In this document: positions 1-4,720 of the stretch, piece after piece
How the letters are laid out: the number at the start of each line of letters is the position of its first letter
How positions within the stretch are numbered: position 1 is the first letter of the stretch
Assembly (NCBI GenBank): GCA_003557125.1
Contig: PWPN01000185.1
Coordinates: forward strand, 1 to 7,922
DNA: 7,922 nt
Direction: 5' to 3'
From: Phycisphaerae bacterium
GTDB taxonomy: Bacteria > Planctomycetota > Phycisphaerae > UBA1845 > PWPN01
Program-made: the position numbers and the translations under genes
The notes under the pieces: model-generated
Seen by the model: the letters and a program-made list of their open reading frames with translations, nothing else
What the model was told of the DNA's origin: nothing
Database searches by the model: none

Positions 1-804
1 GCCGACGACATGGGGCCTTCGACCACGGCCCGGCTCATCGACGAGGTGCGCAGTGCCTACAAAGCGGGTTCGATCACCGAGACCCAGGAGATCATCCCTT
101 TCCTGAAGGAAAAGGTCATCTCGTATTGGCCGGCCGACGATCGCAAGCTGCGTTCGGCACCTTCCGGCCCGACGGTCATTCTCGTGGCCGGCGTCAACGG
201 CTCGGGCAAGACGACGAGCGTCGCGAAGCTGTGCCGCTATCTGGCAGGCCAAGACAAGCGGGTCATCCTCGCGGCGTGCGATACGTATCGGGCTGCGGCT
301 GTGGCACAACTGACCGAATGGGCGAGCCGGCTCGGCGTGCAGATCGTCAAGCATGAGCAAGGGGCCGACCCCGGCGCGGTCGCTTACGACGCCTGTGAGG
401 CGGCGGTGGCGCGCGGCGCCGACGTGCTCATTGTCGACACGGCCGGCCGACTCCACACGCAAGAGCACCTCATGCGCGAGCTGGGCAAGATCCAGCGCGT
501 CGTCACCAAGAAGATCCCCGACGCGCCGCACGAGGTTCTGCTCGTCCTCGATTCGACGATCGGCCAGAATGCGATCAACCAGGCCCGGATCTTCAGCGAG
601 CACGTCACGATCACGGGGATTTTCCTGGCCAAACTCGACGGGTCGGCCAAGGGCGGGATCGTGATCGGCATCCGCGACCAGCTCAACATCCCCGTCAAGT
701 TCGTGGGACTTGGCGAAACGCCCGAAGACATCGAGCCGTTCGACCCCGGAACATTCGTCGAGGCGCTCTTCGAAGGCACGACCGAATCGGCGACGGCCGA
801 GTAA
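1..804 (+). CDS. ftsY: Signal recognition particle receptor FtsY, 5'-truncated by window edge
   Basis: FtsY is the membrane-associated GTPase that receives the SRP-ribosome-nascent chain complex and hands it to the Sec translocon. Residues are counted from the Met codon at base 10. That Met is probably internal: the frame is open to base 1 (A-D-D before it), and ADDMGPSTTARLIDEVR matches the middle of the FtsY N domain (ADVGVETT in E. coli). The helical N domain therefore starts outside the window. The visible G domain has the P-loop GVNGSGKTTS at 61-70, DTYRAAAVAQL at 91-101, DTAGRL at 143-148, the G4-type motif AKLDGSAKGG at 207-216 and GLGE at 233-236. G4 has Ala where TKLD is usual, a mild variant. 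The C-terminus (EALFE plus a short acidic tail) ends as expected for the family. Ffh lacks this ending and has a long M domain instead, so this is FtsY. The gene converges on ilvH across 119 bp. Confidence 0.97.
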   Translation, partial: ADDMGPSTTARLIDEVRSAYKAGSITETQEIIPFLKEKVISYWPADDRKLRSAPSGPTVILVAGVNGSGKTTSVAKLCRYLAGQDKRVILAACDTYRAAAVAQLTEWASRLGVQIVKHEQGADPGAVAYDACEAAVARGADVLIVDTAGRLHTQEHLMRELGKIQRVVTKKIPDAPHEVLLVLDSTIGQNAINQARIFSEHVTITGIFLAKLDGSAKGGIVIGIRDQLNIPVKFVGLGETPEDIEPFDPGTFVEALFEGTTESATAE

Positions 805-878
805 GCGAACCGCACGATCCTGCGAGGCCTCGACCGCCGAGCGCACACATACCCTCACGGTGCAAGCCGTATCCTTAC

Positions 879-916
879 GAGCCTGGAAGTCTTCTGGACG
901 AGCTTGGAGCGTTCTG
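879..916. repeat. Imperfect tandem repeat in the ftsY/ilvH convergent gap
   Basis: Two copies of a similar unit lie 21 bp apart: gagcctggaagtcttctg at 879-896 and gagcttggagcgttctg at 900-916. They sit just before the ilvH stop codon, in the 805-923 gap between the convergent ftsY and ilvH genes. The same gap contains a 10-bp perfect palindrome (cgaggcctcg, 823-832). I find no GC-rich hairpin followed by a T-run on either strand, so no canonical Rho-independent terminator can be called. The repeat may be chance or a local duplication. Confidence 0.4.
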
Positions 917-923
917 CGCGTTT

Positions 924-1502
924 TCAGCTCGGCGGCAGCGCCGGCGTTGCGGAATCGTCCGTCGTATCGACCGCCTGGCGGGCACGCCGCTTGGCGGTGA
1001 CAGCCTTGCCGGTCGCCGGTCGCTCGCTCGCACGCGCGACCGCGATGACGCCGGTGCGCGAGACCTGCTTGATGCCGTATGGCCGACACAGTTCGATAAA
1101 GGCTTCGACCTTGCTCTCCGGCCCGGTCAGCTGAATGACGACGGACGTGCGCCCGACGTCCACGATGCTGCCTCGGAAGATCCGCGTCACCTGGTAGAGT
1201 TCGGGCCGTCTCTCCGAGGGGCAGTGCACGCGCACCATCAGCAGGTCGCGCTCGACGATATCCTGTTCGCTGAGGTCCTGGACCTTGACGACGGGGACGA
1301 TCTTGCCGAGCTGTTTGCGGATCTGTTCCATGGTCTGGTCGTCGCCGGTGGACGCGATGACCATCCGCGAAAAGTCAGCGTCCTCCGTCCGTCCGACGAC
1401 GAGCGAGTCGATATTGAATCCTCGCGCCGCGAACATGCCCGCGATGTGGGCCAACACGCCCGGCTGATTCTGCACAAGCACCGAAATAATATGCTTACTC
1501 AT
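924..1502 (-). CDS. ilvH: Acetolactate synthase small (regulatory) subunit
   Basis: This is the regulatory subunit of acetohydroxyacid synthase. It activates the catalytic subunit IlvB and carries valine feedback inhibition. The 192-residue protein begins MSKHIISVLVQNQPGVLAHI, a typical N-terminal ACT domain (about residues 3-78), followed by the IlvH C-terminal domain (about 80-160, with ERDLLMVRV, IFRGSIVDV and SRTGVIAVAR). Asn12, Gly15 and Asn30 align with E. coli IlvH Asn11, Gly14 and Asn29, residues tied to valine binding, so feedback control is probably kept. I chose ATG 1502 because AGGAA lies 7 nt upstream and homology begins there; an in-frame ATG at 1535 lacks such a site. The last ~30 residues (basic KRRAR stretch, then Asp/Thr/Pro-rich) extend beyond the usual 160-170 residue family length. 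The gene is last in the ilvB-DUF502-ilvH cluster, 45 bp after the DUF502 gene. The symbol ilvN would be equally acceptable. Confidence 0.96.
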   Translation of the reverse strand: MSKHIISVLVQNQPGVLAHIAGMFAARGFNIDSLVVGRTEDADFSRMVIASTGDDQTMEQIRKQLGKIVPVVKVQDLSEQDIVERDLLMVRVHCPSERRPELYQVTRIFRGSIVDVGRTSVVIQLTGPESKVEAFIELCRPYGIKQVSRTGVIAVARASERPATGKAVTAKRRARQAVDTTDDSATPALPPS

Positions 1503-1509
1503 CAGTTCG

Positions 1510-1514
1510 TTCCT
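1510..1514 (-). promoter_or_regulatory. Ribosome binding site deciding the ilvH start
   Basis: On the minus strand, AGGAA (bases 1514 to 1510) lies 7 nt before the ATG at 1502. No comparable site precedes the in-frame ATG at 1535. This supports the shorter protein. Confidence 0.7.
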
Positions 1515-1547
1515 GTCTGATGCGGGAGCGCGCATCCGTGGACGCGG

Positions 1548-2414
1548 TTATGCTCCCGAGTTGACGTTGTCATTTTCATTCGTAATACCCGGCTCGGCTT
1601 CCAGTGGGCCGATGCGTGAAGGCAGGCTCTCGCCTTCCACGGGCGTAACGTTTTCGCGATCCTGGGGTGTCATTTTCACGGGGCGTATCTTGTCGAACGG
1701 CACGGTCGGCGGACTGAGAATGCCGCCGGACATCAGAAGTTTCACAGCCTCCTCGACCGTCCAGCCCGTCTCGGACACTTCCTCGAGTGGCACGATCTGC
1801 ATGTACCCGGTCGTCGGGTTCGGCGTCGTCGAGATGAAGATCGTGGCCATATCGCGCCCCGTATCGACATCTTTGAGGACGGCCGTCAGGAAGCCGATGC
1901 ACTTCATGCCCGGCCTTGGAAACTCGACGAGCACGACGCGCTTGAAGTTCATCGACGCGCCGCCGCCCAGCGTCACCACGATCTGCTTGGTCGCGTTGTA
2001 GATGGTCTTGACGAACGGCACCTTGCCCATCGTCACGTCGACCACGAACAGCATCCGCCGCCCGAACACGCTGGCCGTCATGAGGCCCAGCATGTAGAGC
2101 AGGAAAAGGGTCATCAGGACCGCCAGGATCGGCACGGCGTAATCGACGTACCGACTCACCAGCTGCGGGACCAGTTTCGGATACGTATCGAGCAGGATGT
2201 CCTTGAACTTCGCGGCGACCGGCTCCGTGACCGACTTCATCAAATCGAATACGAACTTGACGATGACATACGTGACCCAGATCGGAATAACCGTGACCAG
2301 GCCCGCCACGATGCGCGTGCGAAGCAACCGGCGCATGGCCGGCCAGATCCGCATCGGTTCGTGTGGGGGCGCCGCGATCTTGGCGGCTATGTTATTGAGA
2401 TCGTCGGAGGGCAT
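1548..2414 (-). CDS. DUF502 family integral membrane protein
   Basis: This is a 288-residue protein of the DUF502 family, which also contains plant COV1-like proteins; its bacterial function is unknown. Two hydrophobic segments are visible, about residues 34-57 (IVAGLVTVIPIWVTYVIVKF) and 92-114 (YAVPILAVLMTLFLLYMLGL). Family hallmarks follow: FGRRML at 117-122, KVPFVKTIYNATKQIV at 131-146, VVLVEFPRPG at 160-169, TTPNPTTGYMQIVPLEEV at 196-213 and VEEAVKLLMSGGILSPP at 220-236. The last ~50 residues are polar, acidic and probably disordered. ATG 2414 is supported by an AAGGTGGAG-like site just upstream and by an in-frame TGA 18 nt before it. The gene lies 120 bp after ilvB and 45 bp before ilvH, same strand. 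Co-transcription with both is likely, but a role in branched-chain amino-acid synthesis is only a guess. Confidence 0.93.
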   Translation of the reverse strand: MPSDDLNNIAAKIAAPPHEPMRIWPAMRRLLRTRIVAGLVTVIPIWVTYVIVKFVFDLMKSVTEPVAAKFKDILLDTYPKLVPQLVSRYVDYAVPILAVLMTLFLLYMLGLMTASVFGRRMLFVVDVTMGKVPFVKTIYNATKQIVVTLGGGASMNFKRVVLVEFPRPGMKCIGFLTAVLKDVDTGRDMATIFISTTPNPTTGYMQIVPLEEVSETGWTVEEAVKLLMSGGILSPPTVPFDKIRPVKMTPQDRENVTPVEGESLPSRIGPLEAEPGITNENDNVNSGA

Positions 2415-2492
2415 CTCACTCCACCTTGTTCACCGTAGCGACCCGTCGTCTCCGGTGGCGCACGATAGGCCATCGGATTCGACCTTCTCATT

Positions 2493-2508
2493 GTACCCTT
2501 GCGGGCAC
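2493..2508 (-). other. Small RNA hairpin with GCAA tetraloop between ilvB and the DUF502 gene
   Basis: Read on the minus strand, gtgccc-gcaa-gggtac forms a 6-bp stem (one G-U pair) closed by a GNRA-type GCAA loop. On the plus strand the same pair would be an A-C mismatch, so the fold suits the ilv transcript. It lies 27 nt after the ilvB stop and is not followed by a U-run. It is better seen as a possible intercistronic stability or processing element than as a terminator. Confidence 0.4.
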
Positions 2509-2534
2509 CGGACAGGGGCTACCTGCCCTAAGGA

Positions 2535-4286
2535 TCAGGCCATCCCGCCCATCTCCATCTCGTGGAGACTCTTGCCGACAGCCACCATCGGGTAGACATT
2601 CTCTTCGGGCGCCACGTGGACGTCCAACACGACCGGCCCCTTCGTGGCCACCGTCTGGCGGACCGCGTCGGGCAGATCCTTGGGATCGGACACTTCCAAC
2701 CCGGTGCAACCGAAGGCATCGGCCACCCGTGCGAAACGAGGGTTCGTCATGGGCGTCGCCATGTAACGGCGCTGGAAGAACAGCTCCTGCCACTGGCGGA
2801 CCATGCCCTGATAGGCATTGTTGAGGATAATCACCTTGGCCGGGATCTGGTACTCGCCCGCGGTGGCCAGCTCGTTGCAGGTCATCAGGAAGCTGCCGTC
2901 GCCGTCGATGTCGATCACCGTGCGATCCGGTCGGCCGACGGCGGCCCCGACGGCTGCCGGGAAGCCGAAGCCCATCGTACCCAGTCCGCCCGAGGTGATC
3001 ATCTGTCGCGGGAAACGCCACTTGTAGAACTGTGCAGCCCACATCTGGTGCTGGCCCACGCCCGTCGTGATGATGGCTTCGCCGTTCGTGGCACGGAACA
3101 CTTCTTCAATCGCCTGCTGGGGAAGGATCGTGCCTTCCTGCTTCTGATAACTGAACGGGTACCGCTGTTTCCAGTCCTTGATCTGCTCGAACCACGGGGC
3201 CCGTTCGCGGTGCTCGACCCATTCCAGCAGCTCGGCCAGGACCGTCTTGGCGTCACCGACGACGGGGATGTCCACGTCGACCACCTTGCTGATGCTCGAC
3301 GGGTCCACGTCGATGTGGATGATTTGCGCATTGGGTGCGAACGTCTCGACTTTACCGGTCACCCGGTCGTCGAAGCGGGCCCCCACCGCGATGAGCAGGT
3401 CGCTGGCCTGCACGGCGTAGTTCGCGTACGCACTGCCATGCATTCCCAGCATGTTCAAAGCGAGATCGCTGTCGGTCACCTCGTCGAGCGCCCCCATGCC
3501 CAGCAGCGTCGTCGTGACCGGGATATTGGCTTTCCGCGCGAGCTGGCGGAGTTCCTCGGACGCTTCGGCGGAAATCACGCCGCCGCCGACGTACAGCACG
3601 GGCCGTTCGGAACGGTTGATCGCTTCAGCCGCAAGGCGGATCTGACGAGGATTTCCCTTGTAGCGAGGTCGATAGCCCGGCAGTTCAAGCTGCCCGGCGT
3701 TCGCGTCCTCGGCAAGTGCCACCTGCACGTCCTTGGGAAGGTCCACGAGCACGGGGCCGGGCCTGCCCGTCCGGGCCACGTAATAGGCTTCGCGGATGAC
3801 GCGCGGCAGATCCTTGACGTCCTTGACGAGCACATTGTGTTTGGTGACCGGCCGGGTCACGCCGACGACGTCCGCCTCCTGGAACGCATCGTTGCCGATC
3901 GCGGCTGTAGCGACCTGCCCGGTGATGGCCACGAGCGGGATCGAGTCCATGCACGCGGTGGCCAGCGCGGTCGTCAGATTCGTCGCGCCGGGGCCGCTGG
4001 TCACCAGGGCGGTGCCGACCTTGCCCGTGGCACGCGAATAGCCGTCGGCCATATGGCCTGCGCCCTGCTCGCAGCGGGTCAGGATGAACCGGATCGGGCT
4101 TTCGTAGAGCGTGTCGAAGGTCGGCAGGATGGCTCCGCCTGGATAGCCGAAGAGCACCTCGACGCCTTGCTCGACGAGCACATCGTGAAGCAGTTGCGAT
4201 CCTGGGCGACGGGCGGGCGTGGCCGGCGGGTTGGGATTCTGCCGGGATGCGGGCGCAGCGGTGCGCCCTTGCGGTTCGGAACCCAT
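2535..4286 (-). CDS. ilvB: Acetolactate synthase large (catalytic) subunit
   Basis: This is the ThDP/FAD-dependent acetohydroxyacid synthase, which condenses two pyruvates to acetolactate, or pyruvate plus 2-ketobutyrate to acetohydroxybutyrate. At 583 residues it is of normal length. After a Pro/Ala-rich 27-residue leader, the N-terminal ThDP (PYR) domain runs about 28-195 with GYPGGAILP (47-55) and the catalytic Glu73 in RCEQGAGHMADGY. The central FAD domain (about 215-345) has GARFDDRVTGK at 302-312. The C-terminal PP domain (about 385-560) has the ThDP motif GDGS at 462-465 paired with NN at 489-490, then MVRQWQ (495-500). Together these distinguish AHAS from plain pyruvate oxidase or glyoxylate carboligase. 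The residue before the catalytic Glu is Cys rather than the usual His, and Ala126 replaces the usual Pro in QVP. ATG 4286 has AAAGGAG 6 nt upstream. It is the first gene of the ilvB-DUF502-ilvH cluster and is divergent from argS. Confidence 0.98.
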   Translation of the reverse strand: MGSEPQGRTAAPASRQNPNPPATPARRPGSQLLHDVLVEQGVEVLFGYPGGAILPTFDTLYESPIRFILTRCEQGAGHMADGYSRATGKVGTALVTSGPGATNLTTALATACMDSIPLVAITGQVATAAIGNDAFQEADVVGVTRPVTKHNVLVKDVKDLPRVIREAYYVARTGRPGPVLVDLPKDVQVALAEDANAGQLELPGYRPRYKGNPRQIRLAAEAINRSERPVLYVGGGVISAEASEELRQLARKANIPVTTTLLGMGALDEVTDSDLALNMLGMHGSAYANYAVQASDLLIAVGARFDDRVTGKVETFAPNAQIIHIDVDPSSISKVVDVDIPVVGDAKTVLAELLEWVEHRERAPWFEQIKDWKQRYPFSYQKQEGTILPQQAIEEVFRATNGEAIITTGVGQHQMWAAQFYKWRFPRQMITSGGLGTMGFGFPAAVGAAVGRPDRTVIDIDGDGSFLMTCNELATAGEYQIPAKVIILNNAYQGMVRQWQELFFQRRYMATPMTNPRFARVADAFGCTGLEVSDPKDLPDAVRQTVATKGPVVLDVHVAPEENVYPMVAVGKSLHEMEMGGMA

Positions 4287-4345
4287 GGTTTTCTCCTTTC
4301 CAATAGGTTATCCATGGTTTACCGCCACGATTCCGCAAATCGCGA

Positions 4346-4373
4346 CGGCTGAGCCCTACCGGCGGTTCAGCCG
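4346..4373 (-). other. Hairpin in the putative ilvB 5' leader
   Basis: A perfect 7-bp inverted repeat, cggctga at 4346-4352 and tcagccg at 4367-4373, encloses a 14-nt loop. On the minus strand the 5' arm includes the TGA of the short open frame at 4420-4367. The position, about 60 nt before the ilvB ATG, would fit a leader RNA structure, but no U-run follows, so it is not a canonical attenuator. Confidence 0.35.
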
Positions 4374-4420
4374 GCCCCACCCCTTCCGGGCACCCAACCG
4401 CGGAAAAGCAGGGGGCTCAT
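4367..4420 (-). CDS. Possible 17-residue leader peptide upstream of ilvB (weak)
   Basis: On the minus strand, an ATG at 4420 opens an 18-codon frame (MSPLLFRGWVPGRGGAG, then TGA), ending inside a hairpin about 80 nt before ilvB. It begins 8 nt after a -10-like TACAAT, so a transcript from there would be leaderless or nearly so; no Shine-Dalgarno site is visible. Classical ilv attenuator peptides are rich in Val, Leu and Ile. This one has only two Leu and one Val. In GC-rich DNA a frame of this size is common by chance, so this is recorded as a candidate only. Confidence 0.12.
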   Translation of the reverse strand: MSPLLFRGWVPGRGGAG

Positions 4421-4428
4421 GGTTTCAA

Positions 4429-4434
4429 ATTGTA
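4429..4434 (-). promoter_or_regulatory. Candidate -10 element for the ilvB cluster
   Basis: Minus-strand TACAAT (5 of 6 matches to TATAAT) would place transcription start near 4420 and give a leader of about 135 nt before ilvB. No good -35 hexamer exists at 16-18 nt spacing. Instead the -35 zone is occupied by the inverted repeat at 4441-4456, which would fit activator-dependent control or a false hit. Confidence 0.25.
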
Positions 4435-4440
4435 GAGGAC

Positions 4441-4456
4441 CTTCGCCTGGGCGAAG
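4441..4456. repeat. Perfect inverted repeat in the ilvB upstream region
   Basis: The sequence cttcgc-ctgg-gcgaag is a perfect 6-bp inverted repeat with a 4-bp centre. It lies 6 bp upstream (minus-strand sense) of the candidate ilvB -10 element, about where a -35 box would be. It could be a dimeric regulator site. A purely chance palindrome is also possible. Confidence 0.35.
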
Positions 4457-4476
4457 CAGTCGGGCCGCCATTTCCT

Positions 4477-4493
4477 GATCGGCTGCCCCGATC
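4477..4493. repeat. Second perfect inverted repeat upstream of ilvB
   Basis: The arms gatcgg (4477-4482) and ccgatc (4488-4493) are separated by 5 bp. The repeat lies 20 bp from the one at 4441-4456. The two differ in sequence, so they are not obviously copies of one operator. Confidence 0.3.
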
Positions 4494-4597
4494 CCGGTAT
4501 TTTGGCAATTTCACAGCCGGAAAGCAAATCGGCTGCAACATCGCACGCTCGGCCGACCCTGCCATCAGGCGACTTTCAGCACCGTCCGATCGGCCGC

Positions 4598-4626
4598 ACC
4601 ACAGGCTGCCGCGGATCGGTTACAAT
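4598..4626 (+). promoter_or_regulatory. Candidate argS promoter
   Basis: TACAAT at 4621-4626 matches 5 of 6 positions of the sigma70-type -10 element. At 17-bp spacing lies ACCACA (4598-4603), only a 3 of 6 match to TTGACA. Transcription would start near 4633, giving a leader of about 88 nt before argS. It is the best plus-strand candidate I see in this intergenic region. Confidence 0.35.
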
Positions 4627-4705
4627 GCTCGGCTTTGCGACGCATCCTGGCAGCCGACACGGGAAACGGTCCCACAGCCTTGCCCGGGTGCGATAATCAT
4701 TGCAT

Positions 4706-4710
4706 AAGGA
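4706..4710 (+). promoter_or_regulatory. Ribosome binding site deciding the argS start
   Basis: AAGGA lies 10 nt before the ATG at 4721, slightly long spacing. An in-frame TTG at 4700 precedes this site and would add seven residues (MHKDRAP) that have no resemblance to ArgRS N-termini, so ATG 4721 is preferred. Confidence 0.6.
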
Positions 4711-4720
4711 CCGTGCACCG

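Larger units (their letters stand above)
4287..4720. other. Divergent intergenic region between ilvB and argS
   Basis: This 434-bp stretch has no convincing protein gene. It must hold the start signals for both ilvB (leftward) and argS (rightward). It contains a -10-like TACAAT on each strand (minus 4434-4429, plus 4621-4626), three short inverted repeats (4346-4373, 4441-4456, 4477-4493), a 17-codon minus-strand open frame (4420-4367) and a 9-mer atcggctgc present twice (4478-4486, 4528-4536). I found no T-box consensus and no riboswitch I recognise. The size is generous for two promoters alone, leaving room for regulation of ilvB. Confidence 0.6.

Noticed and set aside
805..923. Intrinsic terminator between convergent ftsY and ilvH
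   Set aside because: No GC-rich stem followed by a T-run exists on either strand; only a short palindrome and an imperfect repeat are present.
1503..1535. Longer ilvH start at ATG 1535
   Set aside because: No ribosome binding site precedes it, and homology and a good AGGAA site favour ATG 1502.
2562..4352. A 596-codon plus-strand open frame lying opposite ilvB
   Set aside because: It is fully antisense to a clear ilvB. Its His/Arg/Asp-rich composition is what GC-rich coding DNA gives on the opposite strand, and no family motif is visible.
4337..4400. T-box-like segment before ilvB on the minus strand
   Set aside because: The stretch ggctgaaccgcc only loosely resembles the T-box core. There is no specifier-loop stem or terminator/antiterminator pair, and no T-run.
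4478..4657. Repeated 8-9-mer tcggctgc (4479-4486, 4529-4536, inverted at 4650-4657) as an operator
   Set aside because: In about 430 bp of GC-rich DNA, a few such 8-mer matches are expected by chance, and the spacing is irregular.
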